The translations under genes and the position numbers were made by a program. Below are positions 31,574 to 40,103 of a stretch of DNA of 64,000 nt, piece by piece (the stretch's first letter is position 1; each line of letters begins with the position of its first letter). The notes beneath the pieces were generated by a model that did not search any database, was not told where the DNA came from, and saw only the letters and a list, made by a program, of their open reading frames with translations. The DNA lies in contig JAHIZO010000008.1 in NCBI GenBank assembly GCA_018814405.1, positions 157,832-221,831 on the forward strand, in the 5' to 3' direction. The stretch is from Gammaproteobacteria bacterium (GTDB taxonomy: Bacteria > Pseudomonadota > Gammaproteobacteria > Burkholderiales > Gallionellaceae).

Positions 31574-33199
31574 ATGAGCCTGCGTGACCAGATAGCAGAA
31601 AGATTGACCGCGCTCTACCGGCGCACAGGCTTCAATCCGAGCGCGACGAAGTTCATCCTGATCTTCGCCGCGCTCAACGGTCTGCTGTATCACCTGCCGC
31701 TGTATTCCTTCGCCGTAAAAGACCTCGCCCCGCTCACTTTGCCGAGCGCGCTCACGCTGCTGACTCTGTTCGTACTGGTCATGCTGCTCACGGTGCTGGT
31801 GATGTTCCTGTTCGCGCTGGTGTCGCAACGTCTGCTCAAGCCGCTGGCGATGCTGATCGTATTCAGCAACTCCTTCGCACTGTATTTCATCCAGACCTAT
31901 CAGGTGATCCTGGACAAGGCGATGATGGGCAACGTGTTCAACACCAACACCGGTGAGGCAAGCAGCTATCTCAGCTTCTCCTTCCTGTGGCATGTACTGC
32001 TGTTCGGCGTATTGCCCGCCTGGCTGATCTCGCGCATCGTCATCAAACACGTATCGCGCCTGCGCACCCTCGCCGCCCTGCTGCTCTCGTTCATCATCGG
32101 CATCGGCTGGCTGTACGGCAACGCACAGAGCTGGCTGTGGATAGACAAACATGGAAGGCAGCTGGGCGGCATGATCCTGCCTTGGTCGTATGTACTCAAC
32201 GCGGCACGCTACCAGTCCGAGAAAGCGATGCAGTCGCGCGAACTGGAACCATTGCCGGATGTGCAGATCAGCCGCTCTGGCAAGACTGTGGTGGTACTGG
32301 TGATCGGCGAATCGGCACGCGCGGCTAACTTCTCCTTGTACGGTTATGGGCGCGACACCAACCCCATGCTGCAACAAGCAGGTGTCACCGCCATCCGCAA
32401 CGCGCAGGCCTGTTCCACCTACACCACTGCCTCGCTGCAATGCATGTTGTCGCATGTCGACACCGGCAACAAACTGTTCCACAACTACGAGGCACTACCC
32501 AGCTATCTGCAACGCAGCGGCATTAACACCATCTGGCTCACGCGCAACTGGGGCGAGCCGCCGCTGAAGGTAAACACCTATCTGCGTGATACCGACATCC
32601 GCAGCACGTGCACGGGACTGCACTGTGATTACGACGAAGTGTTGCTCACAGGACTGTCAAAACGCATCGCCGATGCATCCAGCGACAAAGTGTTCGTGGT
32701 GCTGCATCAATCGGGCAGCCACGGTCCCGACTACTACAACCACTATCCGGCGGACGGCGAGAAGTTCAGCCCGGTGTGTCGTTCGGTGCAGTTGCAGGAT
32801 TGTTCCCCCGAGACCGTCACCAACGCTTATGACAACACCATCCTCTACACCGACAAATTCCTGTCTGAGACGATAGATATTCTGCGGGCCATTCCGAAGA
32901 CACAGACGATGATGATGTACATCTCCGACCACGGCGAATCACTGGGAGAGTATGGCTTATACTTGCACGGCACACCGTATTCGCTGGCACCGGACGTGCA
33001 GAAGACCATCCCCTACATCGTGTGGATGTCAGACGCATTCAAACAGCACAAGACCTTGGCGGCTGATGCCGCGCTGGCACATGCCAAGCATGCGCAGCAG
33101 ACCGTGTTCCACAGCATCATGGGCGCGTTCAATCTGCGCAGCGACATCTACGACCCCAAGCTGGACATCTTCCAAGATGCAGCCAACAAGAAACGATAA
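31574..33199 (+). CDS. eptA: Lipid A phosphoethanolamine transferase (EptA-like)
   Basis: A 541-aa inner-membrane enzyme with five N-terminal helices and a periplasmic sulfatase-fold domain. It shows VVLVIGESARAANFSLYGYGRDTNPML, the Thr nucleophile region CSTYTTASLQCMLS, and the metal motif SDHGESLGEYGLYLHGTPYSLAP. It transfers phosphoethanolamine to lipid A, lowering negative charge and polymyxin affinity. The adjacent PAP2 phosphatase suggests a shared lipid A remodelling function. Confidence 0.92.
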   Translation: MSLRDQIAERLTALYRRTGFNPSATKFILIFAALNGLLYHLPLYSFAVKDLAPLTLPSALTLLTLFVLVMLLTVLVMFLFALVSQRLLKPLAMLIVFSNSFALYFIQTYQVILDKAMMGNVFNTNTGEASSYLSFSFLWHVLLFGVLPAWLISRIVIKHVSRLRTLAALLLSFIIGIGWLYGNAQSWLWIDKHGRQLGGMILPWSYVLNAARYQSEKAMQSRELEPLPDVQISRSGKTVVVLVIGESARAANFSLYGYGRDTNPMLQQAGVTAIRNAQACSTYTTASLQCMLSHVDTGNKLFHNYEALPSYLQRSGINTIWLTRNWGEPPLKVNTYLRDTDIRSTCTGLHCDYDEVLLTGLSKRIADASSDKVFVVLHQSGSHGPDYYNHYPADGEKFSPVCRSVQLQDCSPETVTNAYDNTILYTDKFLSETIDILRAIPKTQTMMMYISDHGESLGEYGLYLHGTPYSLAPDVQKTIPYIVWMSDAFKQHKTLAADAALAHAKHAQQTVFHSIMGAFNLRSDIYDPKLDIFQDAANKKR

Positions 33200-33208
33200 G
33201 GGAAACGT

Positions 33209-33805
33209 TTGAGCACCTGGCGCGACAATCTGCCGAAGCAACGACCGATGGGTTTCATCGCCGCCTGTGCGCTCAGTCTGCTGGTGTGCGTGTTCTATCC
33301 CTCCGACCTCGCCAGCTATCGCGAAACACTGAATAGCGAAAGACCGTTCTGGGTCGAGCCGACCGAGACCAAGCTGCGTTTCGTCAACACCATCGCGCAG
33401 GTCGCCATGCCACTGCTAATGCGTGACAAAGAAGGCATGGTGCAGCTGCTCACGCTCGCCGTCGCCACCACCATAGGCACGCAAGGTTTGAAACGCATCG
33501 TGGACACTGTACACGTCGGCGGCACCCGCCTCGGCGAACGCCCCTACGCGCCCGACAGCCGCCACAACATGCCCTCCGGACATTCGTCCATGTCATCCTG
33601 CGCTGTGTACTTCGTGGCACGCCGCTATGGCTGGCGTCACCTGCTCTACCTCGTGCCCATCCTGCTGCTCACCATGGGTGCGCGCCTCATGCTGGATGCC
33701 CACACACTGTCCGCCGTGCTCGCCGGATGCCTGATCGGCCTCATCTGCGCGGCATGGTTCACCTCTCCGTACCGCAAGAAGAAACCAGAAGAGACACCGA
33801 CATGA
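33209..33805 (+). CDS. PAP2-family membrane phosphatase
   Basis: A 198-aa membrane protein with the PAP2 motifs: LKRIVDTVHVGGTRLGERP (KxxxxxxRP type, with an insertion), PSGHSS, and ARLMLDAHTLSAVLAG (RxxxxxHxxxD). The start is the TTG at 33209, with AAGGGAAAC upstream. Next to eptA, a lipid A or undecaprenyl-phosphate phosphatase (LpxE/LpxT-like) is likely. Overlaps the next gene by ATGA. Confidence 0.82.
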   Translation: MSTWRDNLPKQRPMGFIAACALSLLVCVFYPSDLASYRETLNSERPFWVEPTETKLRFVNTIAQVAMPLLMRDKEGMVQLLTLAVATTIGTQGLKRIVDTVHVGGTRLGERPYAPDSRHNMPSGHSSMSSCAVYFVARRYGWRHLLYLVPILLLTMGARLMLDAHTLSAVLAGCLIGLICAAWFTSPYRKKKPEETPT

Positions 33806-34257
33806 TCCTCTCCGCCCTCTCCCAGTCCGAACGTTACGAAAGACTTCATCCTTTGTTCGCCCGAGCGTTCGCACATATGCGCAGCACAGATTTCTTCAGT
33901 CTTGCACCGGGACGCTATCCCATCATCGGTGACGATCTGATCGCCATCGTCGAACAAGTGCCGGCAAAGACAAAAGAGATGGCGAAGTTGGAAGCGCATC
34001 GAAAGTTCATCGACATCCAACTGGTGTTGGAAGGGGATGAGACGATGGGATGGAAGCCGTTAGCGGATTGTCTGAATCCGGTGAGCGAGCACAGCGAAGA
34101 GAAGGACATCCGTTTCTTCCACGACGCACCGGCTTCCTACGTGCCAGTGCCGCCGGATCACTTTTGCATCTTCTTCCCAGAGGATGCGCATGCGCCGCTG
34201 ATCGGCAGCGGCACAGTACGCAAAGTGATATTTAAAGTGGCGGTGAAGCCCGCCTGA
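33802..34257 (+). CDS. YhcH/YjgK/YiaL family protein
   Basis: A 151-aa cupin-like protein of the DUF386 family, with HRKFIDIQLVLEGDETMGW, a conserved beta-barrel with metal-binding His/Glu, and FCIFFPEDAHAPLIG. Family members are linked to sugar or biofilm metabolism (E. coli TabA controls biofilm dispersal). The start at 33802 overlaps the PAP2 stop. Confidence 0.85.
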   Translation: MILSALSQSERYERLHPLFARAFAHMRSTDFFSLAPGRYPIIGDDLIAIVEQVPAKTKEMAKLEAHRKFIDIQLVLEGDETMGWKPLADCLNPVSEHSEEKDIRFFHDAPASYVPVPPDHFCIFFPEDAHAPLIGSGTVRKVIFKVAVKPA

Positions 34258-34275
34258 CCTTCGAACCATTCATGT

Positions 34276-34315
34276 TTCGATACACCTTGCTGCGCAAGGC
34301 ACTCAGCACGAACGG
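34276..34315. repeat. REP-like element, short form
   Basis: TTCGATACACC, an internal hairpin CCTTGCTGCGCAAGG, then ACTCAGCACGAACGG. It resembles the left arm of the longer hairpin at 59784-59857 (TCGATACG, GCTGCGC, ACGAACGG). It lies between two convergent genes. Confidence 0.5.
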
Positions 34316-34318
34316 AGT

Positions 34319-35167
34319 CTATTCATCAAACGCCACGTCGCCTTCCGCGACGTGATCACCGATCTTGATCCCCTTGAAGTCGAACAGGCTGCCATCGAGC
34401 AAGTGCGAAGGTCGCACGTTCTGCATGGCGGTGAAGATGGTCTGCGAACGACCCGGATACTGACGCTCCCAGTCCTGCAGCATCTGCTTGATGTTCTGCC
34501 GCTGCAGGTTCTCCTGCGAGCCGCACAGATTACACGGGATGATGGGGAATTCCATACCGCGCGCATAGCGGGCGATGTCTTTCTCGGCACAATAGGCCAG
34601 CGGACGGATCACTACGTGGTCGCCCTTGTCGGTCACCAGCTTGGGCGGCATCGCCTTCAGCTTGCCGCCGAAGAACATGTTCAGGAACAGCGTCTCGATC
34701 ATGTCGTCGCGGTGATGGCCCAGCGCGATCTTGTTCGCGCCCAACTCACCCGCTACCTTGTAGATGATGCCGCGACGCAAACGCGAACACAGCGAGCAGG
34801 TGGTCTTACCCTCGGGGATCTTCTCTTTGACGATGGAGTAGGTGTCCTGCGCCTCGATGTGGAAATCGACGCCGAGGTGCTTCAGGTAATTGGGCAGCAC
34901 ATCTTCCGGGAAGCCCGGCTGCTTCTGGTCGAGATTCATCGCGATCAGTTTGAAATCGATGGGCGCTCGCTTCTGCAAGGTGCGCAGAATATCGAGCAGC
35001 GTGTAGGAATCCTTGCCGCCGGACAGGCACACCATCACCACGTCGCCGTCCTCGATCATGTTGAAGTCGCCGATGGCCTTACCCACTGAACTTTCCAGTC
35101 GCCCCTTGAGTCGATTGAAGTTTGTGGAGTTGTGTTCGAAATGTATGGGTTGGGTGATGTCGTTCAT
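34319..35167 (-). CDS. ttcA: tRNA 2-thiocytidine(32) synthetase TtcA
   Basis: An ATP- and Fe-S-dependent sulfur transferase for C32 of tRNAs. A 282-aa protein with the PP-loop [10 protein letters not shown], the two CxxC pairs CSLC and CNLC flanking the Fe-S site, and [10 protein letters not shown]. The start [12 protein letters not shown] at 35167 fits the family length; the frame is open further upstream but without family similarity. Confidence 0.96.
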   Translation of the reverse strand: MNDITQPIHFEHNSTNFNRLKGRLESSVGKAIGDFNMIEDGDVVMVCLSGGKDSYTLLDILRTLQKRAPIDFKLIAMNLDQKQPGFPEDVLPNYLKHLGVDFHIEAQDTYSIVKEKIPEGKTTCSLCSRLRRGIIYKVAGELGANKIALGHHRDDMIETLFLNMFFGGKLKAMPPKLVTDKGDHVVIRPLAYCAEKDIARYARGMEFPIIPCNLCGSQENLQRQNIKQMLQDWERQYPGRSQTIFTAMQNVRPSHLLDGSLFDFKGIKIGDHVAEGDVAFDE

Positions 35168-35174
35168 TATTTTC

Positions 35175-35915
35175 TCAAAGGCTGATACTGCGACCACCAT
35201 CAACGGAGATGACTTGGCCGGTGATGTAAGGCGCATCCGCGATCAGGAATTGCACTGTCTTGGCGATGTCTTCCGGACTGCCTTCGCGCTTGAGTAAGGT
35301 GTGCGCGACGATTTTGCGGCGCTTCTCTTCGTCGTTCCACTCATCGCCTTCCGGCCACACGATCACGCCCGGTGCGACGGCATTCACTCGCACCTGCGGT
35401 GCCAATTCCTGCGCCAGTCCTTTAGTCAAAGCCACTAATCCTGCCTTAGCGGCGCTGTAAAGAAGATGGCCCTGCATCGGACGTTCAGCATGGATGTCCA
35501 CGATATTCACGATACAGCCATGCTGGCGACGCAATTCATCCGCCGCCGCTTGCGCCAAAAACAACGGCGCCTGCAGATTGGTACCGATCAGATCGTTCCA
35601 TTGCGAAGCATCGATCTCGGCCAATGGTGTGGCATAGAAACTGGAAGCATTGTTGACCAGTGCATCCATATGTCCGAAATTCTGTACCACCTCGTCCACC
35701 ATGCGCGGCAGATTGGCAGACTCCAGCAGATCGGCCTGCACACAGATGGCGGAGTGCTCGCGCAGGTCGTTCAACTCGCCGCGTAGCGCGAAAGCCTCGT
35801 AGGCCGAGCTGCGGAAATGGATGGCGACATTCGCGCCTGCCGCATGCAAACGACGCACGATGGCCGCGCCAACACGCTTCGCACCGCCTGTGACCAATAT
35901 TGTTTTGCCCTGCAT
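35175..35915 (-). CDS. SDR oxidoreductase, pteridine reductase type
   Basis: A 246-aa short-chain dehydrogenase with NADPH motif [15 protein letters not shown], the [11 protein letters not shown] region, catalytic YSAAK (Tyr-x-x-x-Lys) and the C-terminal [12 protein letters not shown]. The TGGAKRVG and NNASSF variants are those of FolM or pteridine reductases, which reduce dihydrobiopterin or dihydromonapterin. It lies 7 bases upstream of ttcA. Confidence 0.85.
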   Translation of the reverse strand: MQGKTILVTGGAKRVGAAIVRRLHAAGANVAIHFRSSAYEAFALRGELNDLREHSAICVQADLLESANLPRMVDEVVQNFGHMDALVNNASSFYATPLAEIDASQWNDLIGTNLQAPLFLAQAAADELRRQHGCIVNIVDIHAERPMQGHLLYSAAKAGLVALTKGLAQELAPQVRVNAVAPGVIVWPEGDEWNDEEKRRKIVAHTLLKREGSPEDIAKTVQFLIADAPYITGQVISVDGGRSISL

Positions 35916-35974
35916 CGGAAACCCCACTAAACTTTGACACATCACCAACACAGCCGACCGAAGCGAGCAGAGAT

Positions 35975-36084
35975 CGTAGCGAGCGGCTTCATGGCGGGGG
36001 CGGACGGCGCGCAGCACCCGGAGCATACAAAAGTATGTGAGGAGTGCGAGCACCGCCCAACCTCGTCATGGAGTCGCGCAGTAG
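35975..36084. repeat. 110-bp structured dispersed repeat, copy 2
   Basis: Second copy of the element at 14810-14918, one base longer. It has the same ends (CGTAGCGAGCGG ... GCGCAGTAG) and the same block order. The central palindrome has different bases (CATACAAAAGTATG) yet still pairs. The outer flanks CAGAGAT and ATATCTG are again mutually complementary. It lies 32 bases upstream of the MidA-like gene, within a 200-base gap that holds nothing else I can identify. Confidence 0.7.
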
Positions 36085-36115
36085 ATATCTGACGCTTCGG
36101 GGATTATACCCGAGC

Positions 36116-37270
36116 ATGCAAGTTAACCTTCCACCTCCCAGCACCGATGCCCTCGCCCACAGCGCCCGCTTGTGCGAGATGATCCGCAATGACATCCAGA
36201 GTCAGGGCGGCTGGATACCCTTCTCGCGCTTCATGGAATTGGCGCTGTATGCGCCGGGGCTGGGCTATTACACGGCAGGCGCACGCAAGTTCGGCGAATC
36301 GGGCGACTTCGTCACCGCCCCCGAGATCTCCACGCTGTTCGGCCGCACATTGGCACGCCAGTTGCGGGACGTGATGCAGGCCAGCACACCGCATATCCTC
36401 GAACTGGGCGCGGGCAGCGGCAAGCTCGCGCTGGACATCCTGCGCGAGCTGGAACGGCTCGATTCATTGCCTGACACCTATTCCATTCTAGAAGTCAGCG
36501 CCGACTTGCGCGAACGCCAGCAAGCTTTATTGAAAGAACACTTGCCCCATCTTTTTGAACGTATCCAATGGCTGGATGCACTGCCCGATACGATCAGCGG
36601 TGCCGTGTTCGGCAATGAAGTGCTTGATGCGCTGCCGGTGCATCTGGTTTTCTGGAACGAAGGCCGCATCATGGAACGCGGCGTCGCCACCGAAGACAAT
36701 CGCTTCGTCTGGTCTGACTGCGAACCACACAACGAAGTCCTGCACGACATCGCCAAAGGCATCGCCGTACCGGATGACTACCTGAGTGAAGTGTCGCTCA
36801 CTGCACGCGGATTGGTTTCCAGTCTGGCCGAACGCCTCACACGCGGCGTGCTGCTGTTCATAGACTACGGATTTGGCGCACGCGAGTATTACCACCCGCA
36901 ACGCCATCGCGGCACACTGATGTGCCATTACCGCCATCATTCGCACGATGACCCGTTCTACCTGCCCGGCCTGCAGGACATCACCTCGCATGTCGACTTC
37001 ACCGCCGCCGCCGAAGCCGCCATCGACTACGGTGCACACCTGCTCGGCTACACCACGCAAGCCCACTTCCTGCTCAACAACGGGCTCCCCGACCTACTCG
37101 GCGAAGTCTCGGCCGATAACGTGCGCGAATATCTCCCACTTGCCAAGCAGGTACAAAAACTCACCAGCCCGGCAGAGATGGGCGAGCTGTTCAAAGTATT
37201 GGTGATGGGCAAAGGCATCGACGCACCGTTGCAGAACTTCATGTCTGGTGACCGTTCACGCATGCTCTAA
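36116..37270 (+). CDS. Class I SAM-dependent methyltransferase, MidA/NDUFAF7 family
   Basis: A 384-aa protein with the family N-terminus (GGWIPFSRFMELALYAPGLGYYTAGARKFGESGDFVTAPEISTLFG), the SAM site ILELGAGSGKLALDIL, and FGNEVLDALPVH. Mitochondrial NDUFAF7 dimethylates an arginine of the complex I 49-kDa (NuoD) subunit. The bacterial role is less clear. A NuoD-like gene with the corresponding HRG motif lies 3 kb away, an association noted as inference. The start at 36116 is the only one giving the family N-terminus. Confidence 0.88.
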   Translation: MQVNLPPPSTDALAHSARLCEMIRNDIQSQGGWIPFSRFMELALYAPGLGYYTAGARKFGESGDFVTAPEISTLFGRTLARQLRDVMQASTPHILELGAGSGKLALDILRELERLDSLPDTYSILEVSADLRERQQALLKEHLPHLFERIQWLDALPDTISGAVFGNEVLDALPVHLVFWNEGRIMERGVATEDNRFVWSDCEPHNEVLHDIAKGIAVPDDYLSEVSLTARGLVSSLAERLTRGVLLFIDYGFGAREYYHPQRHRGTLMCHYRHHSHDDPFYLPGLQDITSHVDFTAAAEAAIDYGAHLLGYTTQAHFLLNNGLPDLLGEVSADNVREYLPLAKQVQKLTSPAEMGELFKVLVMGKGIDAPLQNFMSGDRSRML

Positions 37271-37275
37271 GTGGC

Positions 37276-37779
37276 ATGAAACGCCTGAACAGCTTTCCGC
37301 CCGTCGCCGATCGCAATGCACGCACCCTCATCCTCGGCAGCATGCCCGGCCAGCGTTCACTCGACGCGCAACAGTACTACGCCCATCCCCACAACGCCTT
37401 CTGGAAACTCATGGGCGAGCTGGTCGGTGCGCATCCACACCTGCCCTACGAACAAAGACTGGAAGTGCTGAAGCAGGCCGGTATTGCGCTGTGGGACGTG
37501 CTGCAATCCTGCACACGAGAAGGCAGCCTGGACAGCGACATCCAGCATGAACAAGCCAACGACTTCGCCGTATTCTTTGCCGACCATCCGCACATCACGC
37601 ACGTGTATTTCAACGGCGCAAAGGCAGAACAGAGTTTCAGGAAGTTCGTATTGAAGAAACAGGAATTGCCGGAACTGACATTACACCGCCTGCCATCAAC
37701 CAGCCCGGCACATGCAGGGAAGCGTTATGAGGAAAAACTGCTTGAGTGGCGCAACATCACGAGACATAACTCAGTTTGA
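37276..37779 (+). CDS. DNA-deoxyinosine glycosylase (UDG superfamily)
   Basis: A 167-aa glycosylase with the motif LILGSMPGQRSLDAQQYYAHPHNAFW typical of family 6 (hypoxanthine-specific) enzymes, and the C-terminal LPSTSPAHAG. It removes deaminated adenine (hypoxanthine) from DNA. It starts 5 bases after the methyltransferase stop. Confidence 0.9.
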   Translation: MKRLNSFPPVADRNARTLILGSMPGQRSLDAQQYYAHPHNAFWKLMGELVGAHPHLPYEQRLEVLKQAGIALWDVLQSCTREGSLDSDIQHEQANDFAVFFADHPHITHVYFNGAKAEQSFRKFVLKKQELPELTLHRLPSTSPAHAGKRYEEKLLEWRNITRHNSV

Positions 37780-37789
37780 TCAGCTCGTA

Positions 37790-38305
37790 CTAAACGCCAC
37801 CTCCTCGATGGATCGTGGCGTAATAGATTTTCTCCAACTCCAATTTGTGCTTAGTTTCTTCACTTGCCAGATATTGGAATAATTCGCGGATTGGGCCCGC
37901 TGGCGCTGTCTCTGCCAGTTCGCCATAGTGTTGCATGGCGGCATGTTCGCGCCCCATAGCGTATTGCAGAACAGCCTGATCGTCCGGCTGTTCTCCCAGA
38001 TTCGGCAGATGCAAACAATCTGAGAACTTGCTGTCACTGGCGGTGCGCTCGATTTCAATTTTCACTTGGTCGGCGATATCTGTGCGCTGAGCCAGGCTGG
38101 CAAACAAATCAAAATGGGCCTGTTCTTCATCTGCCAGTTCTTCGACCAGATAGCGGATCTGTTTGCTGACTTTGGGGATCAAATCCCTATAGAAATTTCG
38201 CGCGCTTTCTTCAAATCCTGTGGCGACTTCCAATATTTCCTGCACCGTTGTTTTGCTGCGTAAGCGCTCCATGCCATGCGCCATACCTTCATCGAATTGC
38301 GTCAT
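37790..38305 (-). CDS. Ferritin-like diiron protein coupled to the Mbx-like operon
   Basis: A 171-aa four-helix protein with two ExxH-type half-sites: Glu33 with E61-QA-H64 (ADEEQAHFDLF), and REHAAMQHY with SEETKHKLELE near the C-terminus. This is the rubrerythrin/ferritin-like diiron arrangement without a rubredoxin domain. Its ATG overlaps the stop of the NuoI-GltD fusion gene (ATGA), so it is translated with the complex. Possible roles are oxygen or peroxide protection of the Fe-S clusters or iron supply; neither is proven. Confidence 0.8.
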   Translation of the reverse strand: MTQFDEGMAHGMERLRSKTTVQEILEVATGFEESARNFYRDLIPKVSKQIRYLVEELADEEQAHFDLFASLAQRTDIADQVKIEIERTASDSKFSDCLHLPNLGEQPDDQAVLQYAMGREHAAMQHYGELAETAPAGPIRELFQYLASEETKHKLELEKIYYATIHRGGGV

Positions 38306-40101
38306 TTTGGCTGCTCCGTTTCTGCAATCATTTCATGAATGCTCTGCGCAACACGATGGCCGTCTGCCACAGCGCTCACCACGTCTGGGCCGCGCACCAT
38401 GTCGCCCGAGGCCCACAACCAAGGTTCACTCGTGCGGCCTCCTGCATCCACCTGCAAGCGACCGCGATTCCAAGTCAACTTCTCAGTAAGTGTGTCACCC
38501 AATATGCTGACATCGGTCATCTGACCGATCGCTTCAATCACCATCGAGCCTGCATGCATTTGCTCATCAGTCTCATCGTAACTTGGTGCGAAGCGTCCTT
38601 GTTCGTCGAAGATGGCTTTAACATGCCAAGTCTTAAGTCCCGTGACCTGGCCATTTTCAATAACCACCTGCCGCGGGCCGCGCGAATCGAGAATGACAAC
38701 GCCCTCCTCTCCCGCTTCTTTGACCTCATCGGGGTCGGCGAGGAAGTGCGCCAGATCTTCCAGTGCAGTCAACGTGACCTGCACCCGGCCAAATTCTTTC
38801 TTCTGCAAACGGGCAATCGTACGCGCGATATCCATCGCCACGTTGCCGCCACCGATCACGACCGCCTGACGCGGCGGGCCGAAATCTTCGAAGGCGGTCG
38901 CTTGGCGCAACAGGTCAACCGCCTTGCGGACGTTCTCATGCTCACTACCCGGGATGCGTGTCGCGCGTCCCAACTGCAGGCCCAGCGCCAAGAGCACGGC
39001 ATCGTAGCTGTTGTGTAATTCATCGAGCAAGATGTCTTTGCCGATGCGTACATTGCACCGAATATCCACACCCACCGAACGAATCACATCGATATCCTGA
39101 TCGATGCGTGCATAGGGCAGACGGTATTCCGGGATACCCCAGCGCGTCATGCCGCCTGGTTTGTCAAACGCTTCGTAAACAGTGACACTGTGACCAAGTT
39201 TAGCCAGATCAAAGGCGGCGGTGAGTCCGGCCGGGCCCGCGCCGATGATGGCGACTTTCTTTCCAGTGGCAGGTCTAGGACCGCCTACGATGTCGCGGCA
39301 TTGCTCGAAAGTCACTTGATCCATGATGTGACGCTTGAGCCAACGTATCGCGATAGGGTCGCCGTCGTGACGGGCTGCGCAGGTGGTTTCGCATTTGTGC
39401 GTGCAAACGCTTCCGCAGATGCCTGAGAACGGGTTGGTTTCGTACAGGAGTTTTAAGCCGCGCTCATAGTCTCCATCACGCACTGCTGCGATGTAATCGG
39501 GCACCGACATGTGCGCGGGGCAAGTGGCGACGCACAATCCACAGGAGACGCAACGATCCGCTTCAAGGCGCGCTTGCTCAATGGTGTAGCCGTTGACGAT
39601 CTCAGCAAACGATTCGATGCGTGTCTCCGGCTCCATCTCTCCCATGGGCAAACGAACCTTTGCCATCAGCTGATGCTCTTCGGGACGATGGTAGCCAAGC
39701 TCGGCGTTGTCCCAATGCTTCTTGTCTACGCCCGGCGTGAAGCGGAAGGCATCAGGATCACTTTCTACCCAAGTATATGCATTCGACATGGTGAGCGATT
39801 TGGTCATGCAGACGTCCACACATAACGCACACCAACAACAACGTCCGTAATCGATGCGCGGACGCAGACCTGAATCACCTTGTTTGGTCTCGATGCCGTC
39901 GACGGGGAGCATGTCGATGGCTCCGTTCTGGCAGATGGTCTCGCAGGTGCCGCAACCGATGCACTTGTCCATATCGTTCTGATGAAAGCCACGATAACGC
40001 GGGGCACCGGGCCTGTCATTCAACGGGTCGATGATCGTCACCGGATCGCGGAACAGGTTCTTCCACGCGGCAAAGGGGGAGAGAAGGTCTCGTACGCTCA
40101 T
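38302..40101 (-). CDS. Fusion of NuoI/MbxN-like ferredoxin and GltD-type NAD(P)H oxidoreductase
   Basis: A 599-aa protein. Residues 40-125 carry two CxxCxxCxxxC clusters (Cys47-57 and Cys88-98, the latter in GRCCWCALCVDVCMTKSLTMS) as in NuoI/MbhN. Residues 180-245 carry two more cysteine quartets (Cys184-194, Cys229-241) of the GltD N-terminal domain. Then come an FAD motif (IIGAGPAGLTAA, near 286-296) and an NAD(P) motif (VVIGGGNVAMDIA, near 414-426). Four [4Fe-4S] clusters, FAD and a nucleotide site are thus predicted in one chain. It should connect NAD(P)H to the NuoBCD-like arm. It follows the NuoD-like gene by 2 bases. Confidence 0.9.
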   Translation of the reverse strand: MSVRDLLSPFAAWKNLFRDPVTIIDPLNDRPGAPRYRGFHQNDMDKCIGCGTCETICQNGAIDMLPVDGIETKQGDSGLRPRIDYGRCCWCALCVDVCMTKSLTMSNAYTWVESDPDAFRFTPGVDKKHWDNAELGYHRPEEHQLMAKVRLPMGEMEPETRIESFAEIVNGYTIEQARLEADRCVSCGLCVATCPAHMSVPDYIAAVRDGDYERGLKLLYETNPFSGICGSVCTHKCETTCAARHDGDPIAIRWLKRHIMDQVTFEQCRDIVGGPRPATGKKVAIIGAGPAGLTAAFDLAKLGHSVTVYEAFDKPGGMTRWGIPEYRLPYARIDQDIDVIRSVGVDIRCNVRIGKDILLDELHNSYDAVLLALGLQLGRATRIPGSEHENVRKAVDLLRQATAFEDFGPPRQAVVIGGGNVAMDIARTIARLQKKEFGRVQVTLTALEDLAHFLADPDEVKEAGEEGVVILDSRGPRQVVIENGQVTGLKTWHVKAIFDEQGRFAPSYDETDEQMHAGSMVIEAIGQMTDVSILGDTLTEKLTWNRGRLQVDAGGRTSEPWLWASGDMVRGPDVVSAVADGHRVAQSIHEMIAETEQPK

Positions 40102-40103
40102 CG

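Noticed and set aside
31049..32482. A 477-aa minus-strand frame opposite cytochrome b561 and eptA
   Set aside because: Gln/His-rich composition typical of an antisense shadow; both sense genes have clear motifs.
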